A stretch of DNA of 64,000 nucleotides from Cycloclasticus sp. (GTDB lineage Bacteria; Pseudomonadota; Gammaproteobacteria; Methylococcales; Cycloclasticaceae). Below the pieces are notes generated by a model. The model ran no database searches. It saw nothing but the letters and a program-made list of their open reading frames with translations, and had not been told where the DNA came from. Location of the stretch: positions 2,291,144 through 2,355,143 of the forward strand of contig JBFLJU010000001.1 of the NCBI GenBank assembly GCA_040743155.1. Reading direction: 5' to 3'. Made by a program: the position numbers and the translations under genes. Position 1 is the stretch's first letter, and each line of letters opens with the position of its first letter. This document shows, one piece after another, positions 15,762 to 25,020 of this stretch.

Positions 15762-16478
15762 ATGCCAATACAAACGACTAAATCAAACTGTGCCGATTGC
15801 ATACTTGCAAAGAAATGTGTCCCGTCAGGGATGCCAGCCGAAAAGTTATTCCGATTTGAAAATATCGTTCAGACCAACCTCCCCTATAAAGCAGGTGACA
15901 TCTTGTTTGAACAGCACAATAAAGCCGGTTACCTATATATAGTTAAAACAGGCTCATTTAAAACTAAAATGATCTCACCTCAAGGTACTGAGCACATTCA
16001 TAACTTCTTTTTACCCGGTGAATTTATCGGTTTAGACAGCCTCGCGTTTGGAGTCACGCTTAATAGCGCTGACGCACTTGAAAATAGCTTGGCTTGTAAG
16101 ATTAACTACCCTCAACTTCGTACGATAAGAAAGGAATTTCCTAGCCTGTCTGATTTTTCGGTTAAGTTATATAGCTCAGCACTGGCGGCGATGACTCAAG
16201 TACAAAACATCATTGCTCTGCAAGCCGCTTCATCCCGATTAGCTGCTTTTTTAATTTTTTACCATAGCCGTATTAATAAATATGGCTCACAAAACAACAG
16301 CTTTCAATTGCCAATGGCTCGACAAGATATTGCAAACCATCTTGGTCTTGCGGTTGAAACCGTCAGCCGATCCTTCTCCAAATTAATTGATTCGGGATGC
16401 ATTCATAAAGAGGGCCACAATATCAAAATTATTGATCATGCAATGCTTCAACAACACGCCAATACCTCTACGCGCTAA
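15762..16478 (+). CDS. fnr: FNR/Anr-type oxygen-sensing transcription regulator
   Basis: 238 residues of the Crp/Fnr superfamily. The N-terminal cluster cysteines C10, C13 and C19 (CADCILAKKC) and a fourth at C112 are all present, and the 93-residue distance from the third to the fourth equals that in E. coli FNR. So it should bind an O2-labile [4Fe-4S] cluster. A cNMP-fold domain comes first, then a C-terminal HTH whose recognition helix VETVSRSFSKL keeps the E..SR residues that read TTGAT. It lies alone between two oxygenase operons, with terminators near both flanks. FNR boxes at 5859 and 13790 are probable targets (inference). Confidence 0.9.
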   Translation: MPIQTTKSNCADCILAKKCVPSGMPAEKLFRFENIVQTNLPYKAGDILFEQHNKAGYLYIVKTGSFKTKMISPQGTEHIHNFFLPGEFIGLDSLAFGVTLNSADALENSLACKINYPQLRTIRKEFPSLSDFSVKLYSSALAAMTQVQNIIALQAASSRLAAFLIFYHSRINKYGSQNNSFQLPMARQDIANHLGLAVETVSRSFSKLIDSGCIHKEGHNIKIIDHAMLQQHANTSTR

Positions 16479-16576
16479 CCAGTTTAGTGACTAATATCAA
16501 ATTCTCATCGAATAGATATAGGTTGCCCAAAAAAAATTATATATAGTATTTTTACTACAATTTTACAGGGGGAAAC

Positions 16577-17767
16577 ATGACGCAAGAATCTAACAATAAC
16601 GCCACTCTAGAGTGGCCTGCTAAATATAATGAAGTGCCTAAAGAAGTTTTTGAACGAGCAGACTTATGGCCGCTTGAACTTGAGAAAATATTCTATGGTG
16701 ATGAGTGGCATCCCATTGTTCACCAAAGCGAGATCCCAAATATTGGTGATTTCAAAGCTGCTGATTTAGGCGACATACCTGTTTTTGCGGTACGTGGCCA
16801 AGACAATAAAATACGTATTTTTCAAAACTCTTGTACCCACCGTGGCACAACACTTGTTACTGAAAGCATAGGTAATAAAACCGAATTTGAGTGCCCGTAC
16901 CATCGCTGGCTGTTCAACCCTGAAGGCGAGTTAGTTGGCTGCCCAAACAGCCGTGAATATGCCCCTGGCTTTGATAAAAAGAACTTTGGCCTAGCGACCT
17001 TTCGTACTGAGGAATATAACGGTCTTTACTTCATTACAATGAGCGACACAGTTGCTCCGCTAAGAGAATACCTTGGCGAAGATTTCTATGAGCCACTTGG
17101 CCGTATTCTAGGTGGTGACGGACGGATGAAGTTTGTCGGTTATCAAAAAGTTTATTATAACTGTAACTGGAAAGCCTATTGCGATAATGATGGCTACCAC
17201 GCGCCACTACTTCACCTAGCCTTTAAAATGCTAAATTGGCAAGGCGGTAAGGGTGTACAAAACGTATCTGAAAATGGTCATTTATCATTTGAATCTGAAC
17301 TTAAAATCCCTGACGACATTACGGCCTTAAAGGACCCTTCCATTCTTGACTTTAAAGGCACTGAAACCAGTACCGGCTCTATTGTGCAGATGCAATTTCC
17401 CGTCACTGTTTACTCTAAACACATGGATATGTTGAATATTCGTTATGCATACCCAAAAGGTCCAAAGGGTATAGAAGTACATTACGCTTATTTCACTCAT
17501 GAAGATGACGATGACGAAATGGTCGCACACAGAATACGTCAATCCAGTAACTTATTAGGCCCCTGTGGTCTTATCAGTATGGAAGATGCCTCTGTTTTCT
17601 CTCGTATTGATAAGGGCAATAAAACGCCCGGCATGGCGATTTTCCAAAAGGGTGTAAAAGACGAGTACAAATTAGAACTTCAGGTTGGACAAAATGATGA
17701 GTCTGGTAATTTACCAAGGTGGGAACATTATAGAAAAACCATGGGCTTTAAGAGGGCGACATCATGA
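16577..17767 (+). CDS. Rieske oxygenase alpha subunit (third subgroup)
   Basis: 396 residues, shorter than the other alphas here. Rieske ligands are C86-T-H88-R-G and C106-P-Y-H109-R-W; iron site D205, H208 and H213 (NDGYHAPLLH), with the C-terminal Asp in SMEDAS. The CPYHRW form and short length set it apart from both the naphthalene group and the 415-417-residue pair. The substrate is not predictable, though the features lean to monocyclic or carboxylated aromatics. GGGGG ribosome binding site and ATG at 16577. The stop overlaps the ATG of its beta by four bases (ATGA), so the two are translationally coupled. It follows the FNR gene by 98 bp. Confidence 0.88.
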   Translation: MTQESNNNATLEWPAKYNEVPKEVFERADLWPLELEKIFYGDEWHPIVHQSEIPNIGDFKAADLGDIPVFAVRGQDNKIRIFQNSCTHRGTTLVTESIGNKTEFECPYHRWLFNPEGELVGCPNSREYAPGFDKKNFGLATFRTEEYNGLYFITMSDTVAPLREYLGEDFYEPLGRILGGDGRMKFVGYQKVYYNCNWKAYCDNDGYHAPLLHLAFKMLNWQGGKGVQNVSENGHLSFESELKIPDDITALKDPSILDFKGTETSTGSIVQMQFPVTVYSKHMDMLNIRYAYPKGPKGIEVHYAYFTHEDDDDEMVAHRIRQSSNLLGPCGLISMEDASVFSRIDKGNKTPGMAIFQKGVKDEYKLELQVGQNDESGNLPRWEHYRKTMGFKRATS

Positions 17768-18252
17768 GTGAAATTGAACCAAGTGTTATTTTTAGTATTG
17801 AAAATTTAAACCGTGATTACATCTGCTCATTGGACAAATTGGACATGCATAAGTGGCTCGCTTGTTTTAATAAGCAGGGAACTTATACATTAATTTCAAA
17901 TGAAAACGAGCGCAATGGCTTCCCCATTGGCTTTATGCTAGATGATAAATATGAGCGTCTACAGGATAGAGTAAAGCAAGTCACAGAAATTCAAGAAGAC
18001 TCTACTGAACATTATCAAACAAGGCATATGACTCAATTAACGTCTATCACGTCTTTAGGAAATAATCGTTACCAAGCAGACTATAATTTCTCGACTTTTT
18101 ATACTCAAAACCTTATTGAAACAACTGATATCTTATGCGTTGGCCGCTATGAGGACATTGTCTTAATAGAAAACGGCTCTGCCAGCTTTATTCAACGTAA
18201 AGCCGTTATCGACACCAATGTACTACCTCGCTATATAGCTTACCCTATATAA
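17764..18252 (+). CDS. Rieske oxygenase beta subunit
   Basis: 162 residues, NTF2-like beta subunit partner of the alpha that overlaps its start by four bases. Characteristic segments: LNRDYICSLDKLDMHKWLACF, ERLQDRVKQV, HYQTRHMTQLTSI and the final IQRKAVIDTNVLPRYIAYPI, parallel in layout to the beta at 13873. A bidirectional terminator starts 8 bp after the stop. Together with the alpha it forms a two-gene unit on the plus strand facing the SDR operon. Confidence 0.85.
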   Translation: MSEIEPSVIFSIENLNRDYICSLDKLDMHKWLACFNKQGTYTLISNENERNGFPIGFMLDDKYERLQDRVKQVTEIQEDSTEHYQTRHMTQLTSITSLGNNRYQADYNFSTFYTQNLIETTDILCVGRYEDIVLIENGSASFIQRKAVIDTNVLPRYIAYPI

Positions 18253-18259
18253 CAAGCCA

Positions 18260-18293
18260 ATAAAAAAGCCCGCTAGTCGCGGGCTTTTTTATT
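18260..18293. terminator. Bidirectional terminator between convergent oxygenase operons
   Basis: AATAAAAAAGCCCGC-tagtc-GCGGGCTTTTTTATT: a GC stem (AGCCCGC/GCGGGCT) with A and T tracts on both sides, so it can end the plus-strand beta gene (17764) and the minus-strand SDR gene (18308). Confidence 0.93.
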
Positions 18294-18307
18294 GCATTAC
18301 GTCTGAC

Positions 18308-19102
18308 TTACTCTGGACGCACTCCAATACCAATACCACCATCAGAATTAATAATACTACCCGTGATGTAGCCACTATTTTTATCCGAAGCCAATAACAG
18401 ATAAATACCGGCGTGTGCTTCAGGTTCTGAAATAAAGCCCAACGGTGTCATACTACTAATTATTTTATCCACATCCGGTATTTCACTCAATTTCGCTTCG
18501 GCTTGACCCGCTACCGCACTGCCACCCAAACTGGTCATGGTTCCGCCAGGTGCAACACCATTAACTCTAATATCGGGTGCCACTTCATGGGCTAATTGCT
18601 TGATCATACCAATAACCGCATGTTTTGAAGCAACATAGATTGGCCCACCACCGCCTGTATAAAAGCTAGAACTCGATGCAGTGAAAACCATATTCCCTTT
18701 CGTCTTTCTCAATTCAGGTAACGCGGCCTTCGCCCCCAATAAATACCCCTTTACATTGACGGCAAAAACTTCATCACAAATACCTTCCACCTTATCGTCT
18801 TCTTGAGCTTCAAGCGGCACCATATAGTCCCAAATACCCGCATTACCAATAAATGTATCTAACTGGCCAAAACACTCAATTGTTTTAGCAACCGCCGCTT
18901 TATTATCTGCGAACGAACGAACATCGCCGGTAATACCTACCACCTTACCGTCAAACTTCGCTTCAAGAGCATCGACTCCTTCTTGAGACCTATCCATAAC
19001 GCACACGCGAGCCCCTTCTTCTACAAAACGCTCCACAACCGCCAAGCCTATACCCGACCCACCACCTGTAATCAGCACTACTTTACTATCCAACCATCCC
19101 AT
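18308..19102 (-). CDS. cis-Dihydrodiol dehydrogenase (SDR family, BphB/NahB-like)
   Basis: 264 residues, classical SDR. Cofactor motif TGGGSGIG near residue 12, NAG motif FIGNAGIWDY, catalytic S-Y-K with ASSSSFYTGGGGPIYVASK, and the C-terminal GSIINSDGGIGIGV seen in aryl cis-dihydrodiol dehydrogenases. It rearomatises the dihydrodiol from the dioxygenase to a catechol-type diol, using NAD+. It lies 26 bp after the beta gene of the oxygenase at 19129-20996, so the three make dioxygenase plus dehydrogenase in one operon. A terminator follows. Substrate range may cover products of several of the oxygenases here (inference). Confidence 0.9.
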   Translation of the reverse strand: MGWLDSKVVLITGGGSGIGLAVVERFVEEGARVCVMDRSQEGVDALEAKFDGKVVGITGDVRSFADNKAAVAKTIECFGQLDTFIGNAGIWDYMVPLEAQEDDKVEGICDEVFAVNVKGYLLGAKAALPELRKTKGNMVFTASSSSFYTGGGGPIYVASKHAVIGMIKQLAHEVAPDIRVNGVAPGGTMTSLGGSAVAGQAEAKLSEIPDVDKIISSMTPLGFISEPEAHAGIYLLLASDKNSGYITGSIINSDGGIGIGVRPE

Positions 19103-19128
19103 AAAAATTGCCTTATTTTATTTATAAT

Positions 19129-19650
19129 CTAAAGAAAAAAGTTCATATTGCTATCAAGCACCACACTATCATCCAATGTCATCGAACGGGTGAGTAATTT
19201 ATAGCCTTCAGCTGATTTTATCCAGGTATCTTCACGTCCAACAGTAAAGCGCTTCCTATCTGAATCTAATCGACTTCTATGTAATTCAACAATTGAATAT
19301 ACCTTAAACTGATCTTTCTCATCGGTCTCAAACACCTCTACGTTACTAATAATGTGACGTGATGCATTCATTGGGTTCTCAGCCCAGACAAAACCTGTAC
19401 TGTAGCGTCCAACCCTAACTTTGAGTGACTCCATATCATCCTTAAATATAGGTGTTTTAGCGGGTGCTCGTTGCCCAGACTTATCTTCCCTAAAACGCCT
19501 CTGCGGCATATCCATACAGTAGTAAATATCGTCAGATAATATAGTATTTAACCAATCATCATATCGTTCAGCACTTAGAATACGAGCCTCTTGGAATAAG
19601 TGTTTTTGTAGGTCTAAATAAATATCATTTTTTGCATGTACTAAGTTCAT
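19129..19650 (-). CDS. Aromatic ring-hydroxylating dioxygenase beta subunit
   Basis: 173 residues, same class as the beta at 8929: LQKHLFQEARILSAERYDDWL, YYCMDMPQRRF, ASRHIISNVEVF and the closing SMTLDDSVVLDSNMNFFL. The ATG shares bases with the stop of the upstream alpha (TAATG), indicating translational coupling. Partner of that alpha in an alpha3beta3 enzyme. Confidence 0.88.
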   Translation of the reverse strand: MNLVHAKNDIYLDLQKHLFQEARILSAERYDDWLNTILSDDIYYCMDMPQRRFREDKSGQRAPAKTPIFKDDMESLKVRVGRYSTGFVWAENPMNASRHIISNVEVFETDEKDQFKVYSIVELHRSRLDSDRKRFTVGREDTWIKSAEGYKLLTRSMTLDDSVVLDSNMNFFL

Positions 19651-20996
19651 TACTTACCCTCCGTAGCTTGTGCCTCTTCTAGGCTATTATAAAAGGGAAT
19701 ATCCGCCCAACTATCTGCTTTCATCATTTCTAGCCAGCGCCGGTACACATAGCGCTGATTTTGCTCACAGACCAGCCCTTCACTAATCACTCCAGGCATT
19801 TCTTCTCGGCTATGTTCACCACCAAGCGCCATATTGGTGTACACATCCATTTGCCCCGTTCTCCAACCGCGTGATTGCTCGGTAGCCGCCTGCAGGTTAT
19901 CTCCATCGTCATTGTCGAACATACCAGCTGGACCAAACGTTCGGCTAACATTATCAAGAATGACTTGTTTGAGCTCATCCGACATTTCTTTGTCTACCAT
20001 CGCCCAAGTCCACATTTCAAACTTTCCGGGGCCTTTGGGGTGGTAAACACGAAACCAATTAAGACCAGGCAAAAATTGCAAGTTGGGGAATACAGTCATA
20101 TTGACTTGTGAGCCCCACATCTTTTCACCACGAAACTTGCCTAAGCGCTCAACAACCGTTGCTCTGTTCGCATCTAGATAATCCCAGGCTTTCTGATATT
20201 CATTGTAAAAAGCATAGCCTGACTTACCGTCTAAAGCCGCCAGTACTGTGTGCCCATTCAATCCAGCAACAGATACCGCCGCAGCGTTGTCAACCTCACT
20301 ATTACCGACAGACAAGCCAGCTATACCTGATTCTGCTGTAACCGTCATAGCTCCTGCATGCGCCCAGCCCAAATGGTAGCCATCACCTGATACATTCTCT
20401 ACTGCAAGCTTCCAATTGACCGGTAACTCCACTTTCATTGCTGTACCAATAAGTTCTGTTCCTTCAGGCATCGCGTCCAACCAAACATCCATATACCACT
20501 TCATTTCACCTAGAGAATCTTCTAGGCTTGGCGCTTGTTCGTCAAAGGTAGCAAATATTAAGCCTTTATAACTGGCAATTTGCGCGACCTCAACCATGCC
20601 AAATTTAGATTTATCTAAATCATTACCATAAGCAGCTTCTTCAAGTGGTACACCGGTTAACTCCCCACTAAAATTAAAACTCCAGCCGTGGTAATTACAA
20701 ACAAATGTTTTACTGTTTCCATGGTCGGCCTTACATAAACGATTACCACGGTGTGTGCACGTATTCAAAAAAGCTTTTACACTCTTATCTTTCTGCCTAA
20801 CCACCAACACTTCATCCTCCCCCATAAAGGTACGAATGAAATCACCCGGTTTTTCAAGCTGGCACTCATGGGCTAAAAAAAGCCAACTGCGGCCAAATAT
20901 CTTCTCCATCTCTTGCTCATAAATATCAGCATCTGAATAGATAAGCCGTTTCTGACGGCCCGTTTTAAAATCTATTAAATCATCTAACTTTTCCAT
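19650..20996 (-). CDS. Aromatic ring-hydroxylating dioxygenase alpha subunit (naphthalene/biphenyl group)
   Basis: 448 residues. Rieske ligands C80-T-H82-R-G and C100-N-Y-H103-G-W; iron ligands H208, H213 and the C-terminal Asp in DNDDGDN, with the bridging Asp at D205 (SGDGYHLGWAH). It is clearly paralogous to the alpha at 9464, sharing RSWLFLAHE-QLEKPGDF and CTHRGN blocks, so the locus holds at least two enzymes of one subgroup. It sits 30 bp downstream of the PQQ alcohol dehydrogenase gene on the same strand and upstream of beta and dihydrodiol dehydrogenase genes. The alcohol dehydrogenase and this oxygenase may therefore be co-expressed. Confidence 0.92.
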   Translation of the reverse strand: MEKLDDLIDFKTGRQKRLIYSDADIYEQEMEKIFGRSWLFLAHECQLEKPGDFIRTFMGEDEVLVVRQKDKSVKAFLNTCTHRGNRLCKADHGNSKTFVCNYHGWSFNFSGELTGVPLEEAAYGNDLDKSKFGMVEVAQIASYKGLIFATFDEQAPSLEDSLGEMKWYMDVWLDAMPEGTELIGTAMKVELPVNWKLAVENVSGDGYHLGWAHAGAMTVTAESGIAGLSVGNSEVDNAAAVSVAGLNGHTVLAALDGKSGYAFYNEYQKAWDYLDANRATVVERLGKFRGEKMWGSQVNMTVFPNLQFLPGLNWFRVYHPKGPGKFEMWTWAMVDKEMSDELKQVILDNVSRTFGPAGMFDNDDGDNLQAATEQSRGWRTGQMDVYTNMALGGEHSREEMPGVISEGLVCEQNQRYVYRRWLEMMKADSWADIPFYNSLEEAQATEGK

Positions 20997-21026
20997 CTCT
21001 CTTCCTCTATTAATTTAATTATTTAA

Positions 21027-23057
21027 TTATTTAACAACATACTCATATATGGCATTCACTTCGTCTGCTGATAGCTTATTACCCCATGCCGGCATTGAAC
21101 CCTTTCCATTGATAACTGAATCGTTAAACCGTGCCTTATCATTTTTAGGGAACGTACGAAGATCAAACGTTGTGCCCGCGGTTTTCATTTCTACACCATG
21201 GCAGTGCGAGCAAGCCTGCTCATAGAGCTCCGCACCGTGCTTTACGAGATCAGACCATTCTGCTTTATTGGCCACCGTTGAATCTATTTGATGCTCTTCT
21301 GGCGGCCGATTAGTTTCAGCATGAATAGTGCTATGGTCTGCGCCTTCAGCCAATTCAAACACCCAAATGGAACCGCCGGGGTTAACATTTTTTAGATCTA
21401 TATCACCTGAAAAATTGGTGTATACCCCGCCGATTCCACTGGCTACAGCAATATACTGCTTACCGTCAATTTGATAAGTAATCGGCGGCGCAATAATCCC
21501 TGAGCCGGTTCTAAATTCCCATAATTTCTCGCCGCTTTGTGCATTTAGTGCATACAACTCGCCCGTTTGAGCACCCGAAAAGACGACATTTCCTGCTGTC
21601 ACTAACGTGCCCCCATTCATTGGCACCGTTGTTGGGAATTCCCATTTTGCCTGACCGGTCAACGGGTCTATAGCTCGTAAATAACCTTTATTTCCTTCGG
21701 GAAATATCCACTTAAAGCTCGCCCCAATATAGAACATCCCTTGTTTATACTCTTGTTTTACGGGTGTGTATTTCCAGCCCACGTTAAATGTGTTGGCGTA
21801 GGCAAGCCCTGTTTTAGGGCTATAAGACATGGGTGCTAGGTTTTTACCGCCAAATGCAGATGGCCAAATTTCGGTCGTTTCACCCGTCTTCAACATATTT
21901 TTTACACGCTCGGACACGATTGGCCTACCGGTTTCCATATCGATACCGTCAGCCCATGTCACCTTATCAACGAATTGATTGGCTTTTAGTAGCTTTCCAT
22001 TGGTGCGGTCAAGTACATAAAAAAATCCATTCCTGTTTGCTTGCATCATGACTTTGCGTTCAGAGCCATCAATCATAATATCCGCAAGAATCGGGTCATT
22101 GACCCCGTCATAGTCAAAACCATCGTTTGGGGTAAATTGATAATGCCAAACCAACTCGCCGGTTTTTGGTTTTATGGCGATGACACTCTCAGTAAACAGG
22201 TTGTCACCCGGGTGCATGTTTGCATTCCATGGTGCCGTATTACCCACACCCCAGTACACAATATCCAGTTCTTTATCGTATGAACCAATAAGCCAAGTCG
22301 GGCCACCGCCGCGCTTCCAGTCGTCCCCTTGCCAAGTATCATTACCAAGCTTTCCAGGTTCTGGCACGGTATAAAAACGCCATAAATGTTCACCCGTACT
22401 GGGATCCCAGCCATCCAAGAAGCCCCTTGCACCAAATTCTCCACCGGCAATGCCCGTAATCATTGTGCCGTTAGCTATTAGCGGTGCGCTGGTCATGGAG
22501 TAACCTTCTTTTACGTCTGCCGCACGCTTTTGCCAAATAACCTTGCCATTTTTTGGGTCAAGGGCCTGAACCCGATTATCCAGCGTTACACGGTATAAAA
22601 TACCTTCATGCCATGTCGCTCCTCTATTGGTGATACCACAGCAAGTCAGTGTATCTGGTGGGTATTGAATCTTGCTTTTCCATAATTGACGCCCTGTTTT
22701 TGCGTCAATCGCATAGCTTGCATTATGCGTGGTTGCATACATAACGCCGTCTATAATTATCGGCTGCGTTTGTTGCCCGCGGTTATCACCTAGGGATAAG
22801 ATCCATGCCGGCTTTAATTGCGCAGCATTGCTCTCGTTAATTTGCGTTAAAGCAGAATAGCGCTGTAAATTTTGCTCTAACCCGTAATACCTAACGCCGG
22901 TATTTTGATCAGCAATATCAGTGTTGATAGCCTCATCAGCTGAAGTCGTTACACCCGCAGGTTCTTTACTGGCTATCTGATCAGGTTGATCATTGCTACA
23001 GCCAAGTAAGATAATGAACAATAGAAGATATGCCAGTTTTTGTTTTATATTAAACAT
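21027..23057 (-). CDS. PQQ-dependent quinohaemoprotein alcohol dehydrogenase, predicted lipoprotein
   Basis: 676 residues. The N-terminal 20 residues form a lipoprotein signal with lipobox LLGC (Cys20), unusual for this normally soluble periplasmic family. Then comes an eight-bladed PQQ propeller with the vicinal disulfide motif TCCGIT and NDGFDYDG near the catalytic and Ca2+ site. A C-terminal cytochrome c domain carries the haem motif CSHCH and the distal Met region GSMPAWG. It oxidises an alcohol in the periplasm and passes electrons to the respiratory chain through haem c. It is followed directly by an oxygenase operon and preceded by the DUF1329/DUF1302 module, so the substrate may be a hydroxylated aromatic or alkyl-aromatic compound (inference). 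Confidence 0.9.
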   Translation of the reverse strand: MFNIKQKLAYLLLFIILLGCSNDQPDQIASKEPAGVTTSADEAINTDIADQNTGVRYYGLEQNLQRYSALTQINESNAAQLKPAWILSLGDNRGQQTQPIIIDGVMYATTHNASYAIDAKTGRQLWKSKIQYPPDTLTCCGITNRGATWHEGILYRVTLDNRVQALDPKNGKVIWQKRAADVKEGYSMTSAPLIANGTMITGIAGGEFGARGFLDGWDPSTGEHLWRFYTVPEPGKLGNDTWQGDDWKRGGGPTWLIGSYDKELDIVYWGVGNTAPWNANMHPGDNLFTESVIAIKPKTGELVWHYQFTPNDGFDYDGVNDPILADIMIDGSERKVMMQANRNGFFYVLDRTNGKLLKANQFVDKVTWADGIDMETGRPIVSERVKNMLKTGETTEIWPSAFGGKNLAPMSYSPKTGLAYANTFNVGWKYTPVKQEYKQGMFYIGASFKWIFPEGNKGYLRAIDPLTGQAKWEFPTTVPMNGGTLVTAGNVVFSGAQTGELYALNAQSGEKLWEFRTGSGIIAPPITYQIDGKQYIAVASGIGGVYTNFSGDIDLKNVNPGGSIWVFELAEGADHSTIHAETNRPPEEHQIDSTVANKAEWSDLVKHGAELYEQACSHCHGVEMKTAGTTFDLRTFPKNDKARFNDSVINGKGSMPAWGNKLSADEVNAIYEYVVK

Positions 23058-23142
23058 TCCCTTCCCCTTATATTGCTACATACTATTAATTTCTATCTCG
23101 TCTTACTATACTTTTTCCTTTTAAAATTGATTTCAGGCATAA

Positions 23143-23176
23143 AAAAAGCAGTGAAGCTTTCGCCTCACTGCTTTTT
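23143..23176 (-). terminator. Terminator of the first DUF1329 gene
   Basis: GCAGTGA-agctttcgcc-TCACTGC flanked by A and T tracts, 22 bp after the stop of the gene at 23198. Its upstream flank (GATTTCAGGCATAAAA) is nearly the same as that of the terminator at 24959, consistent with duplication of gene plus terminator. Confidence 0.9.
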
Positions 23177-23197
23177 AACGCTAACTACTTGTTTGCT

Positions 23198-24616
23198 TTA
23201 TTGATAATCGCGTAATTGATCAATATCAAACATTTCGTCCGAAACTTCCTCACCACGATCGTCCCATGATGAATTCATAAGTAACGTTGATACACGTTGA
23301 GTAACTTGGTTTGAAATGATCGTTGAACGCCACTGCATATCGCCAACAGATGGACGGAAATCACGCACTTCATCCCAGTTTCTAAATGCGTTTCCACGAG
23401 GGTCCCATGTCATTTGATACTGCGCATAATAGTACTCTTTATCAATATAAGAACGACGTTTTGAATATTGGTATTTGCCTGTTTTATCAGTAATTTCCAA
23501 AATCCATGTTGGGCGAAGTTCAAGTTCAACACTTTCCCAATTACACTTGTCCGCTGTTAATACTTGCGAATCATATGCGTGACCCACTTCAGGTGACGAA
23601 AGAATTAATGCTTCTCCTACTAACTTGTAGTCAAACATAGTTGTATCTGTCTTAACCCAGTATGCACGCCAATCATCCCATGTGAGCTCTAAACCAGATG
23701 CCAAAGGATCCTGAGAATCAGAACCTGTTAATAGTCTCGTTCTTCTTAAGCTTGGAATAAATACTTTAAAGTCATCTTCTTTACCTGACTCAGCGTATCG
23801 TTGTCTAACACCAGCAAGACCCCTAACATCGTTGGGCTCTAAGAAGAATACAGAACCACCTTCAATAAATTTCTCTTTACCGTATATGTCGCCCATAGGA
23901 GCTACATTCGTGCGGTTGTGATAGTGCCACCACCATAAGTCCGCTTTATATTCTCTATCAAGCTTACCGTCGCTAGTACATGCATTCATTGTGACTGCGT
24001 TAAAGCTCAAGGTATCTGAATTAGTAGAATGTGCTACATAATCCCAATTTAGCTCAATACCATTTTTAGGATTTAAAAAAGGAATCGCTGTACTAGCGTC
24101 ACCACTCATCAGTGCATATGAACCGTCTTCATATAACAGGTTTCCATCTTCACCAATGACTAGCTTAGTATTATTTTCTTTAATTGCTTTGGTACCTTTT
24201 AAGTAACCTTCATGCATATAGTAGGTGTTAGTCGGCACAATTTTAAATTGCTTAATGTTTGCCCACTTATTTCCTAGTGCTTCATACATCTCTTTTGGTA
24301 AGTAGTCTTTTAACCATGGGTAATCGGCTTTATTTTCATTGGTGATGATTAACCCAGGCTTTAGCTCTGCAGGAATCTCAGCTTTTTCAATAAGATCATA
24401 CGCATCGTAGCCACGTAGTTCTTTCCACTGTTTTGCTAATTTAATAGCTTTAGGGTCTGAAATTAATTTAACCCATTTGTCATAATTTGGGTTCTTTTCA
24501 GAAGCAGCAAATGCTTTCCATGCTTCTAGCGCTTTATTGGTATCCGCCAATACAGGCGATGCCACTGATACAGCTGCTGCGAATCCAATCGCTGCTGCAA
24601 ATTTACTCATCTTCAT
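23198..24616 (-). CDS. DUF1329 family periplasmic protein, copy 1
   Basis: 472 residues with a Sec signal peptide (MKMSKFAAAIGFAAAVSVASPVLAD, cleavage after VLA). The family is defined by blocks such as RRTRLLTGSDSQDP, FFLEPNDVRGLAGVRQRYA and MTWDPRGNAFRNWDE, all present. DUF1329 is predicted to have an LolA/LolB-like lipid-carrier fold and is usually found with DUF1302 and an RND permease in degraders of hydrophobic compounds; the exact function is unproven. A close paralogue lies just upstream at 25021. It has its own terminator and, given the 404 bp gap, may have its own promoter. Likely a soluble periplasmic shuttle (inference). Confidence 0.88.
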   Translation of the reverse strand: MKMSKFAAAIGFAAAVSVASPVLADTNKALEAWKAFAASEKNPNYDKWVKLISDPKAIKLAKQWKELRGYDAYDLIEKAEIPAELKPGLIITNENKADYPWLKDYLPKEMYEALGNKWANIKQFKIVPTNTYYMHEGYLKGTKAIKENNTKLVIGEDGNLLYEDGSYALMSGDASTAIPFLNPKNGIELNWDYVAHSTNSDTLSFNAVTMNACTSDGKLDREYKADLWWWHYHNRTNVAPMGDIYGKEKFIEGGSVFFLEPNDVRGLAGVRQRYAESGKEDDFKVFIPSLRRTRLLTGSDSQDPLASGLELTWDDWRAYWVKTDTTMFDYKLVGEALILSSPEVGHAYDSQVLTADKCNWESVELELRPTWILEITDKTGKYQYSKRRSYIDKEYYYAQYQMTWDPRGNAFRNWDEVRDFRPSVGDMQWRSTIISNQVTQRVSTLLMNSSWDDRGEEVSDEMFDIDQLRDYQ

Positions 24617-24958
24617 TTATTGCTCCTTCATATTACTTATGTTTATATCAATCAAAATAGCCACGCATAACCAATCCTTCAATTGGTTTATTCAAACAGT
24701 TAAATAAGTAATTTGGTAATCAATTAAGTTTACCTCATCCAATTTGATCAGCTTGAGTCTTCTATACAAGCTAGCTACAGATAATCCTCAACAAATCTAT
24801 CTGTCATGCACTTATAGATATCAAGTCTTCAGGAATGTTTACTAGTGGATAATTCTATACAAGCTTTAATTATTTAGTTCTTAATGCTAGTTCAAGGTCC
24901 TCTAACATCATTTACATATTATAAGAGCTTTTAACGTCTGCATTATTGATTTAAGGCA
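24617..24958. other. Intergenic region between the two DUF1329 genes
   Basis: About 340 bp of A+T-rich sequence between the start of copy 1 and the terminator of copy 2. I see no open reading frame or RNA gene. It includes AGGAGC at the expected ribosome-binding position for the gene at 24616, and probably a promoter for it, but I could not pick a convincing -35/-10 pair. Confidence 0.5.
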
Positions 24959-24997
24959 TAAAAAAAGCAGCGAAACCGAAGTTTCGCTGCTTTTTTG
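24959..24997 (-). terminator. Terminator of the second DUF1329 gene
   Basis: AAGCAGCGAAAC-cgaa-GTTTCGCTGCTT: a 12-bp stem followed by T residues on the minus strand, 24 bp after the stop at 25021. Confidence 0.93.
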
Positions 24998-25020
24998 TAT
25001 CTCTGTTTAACTATTAAGCT

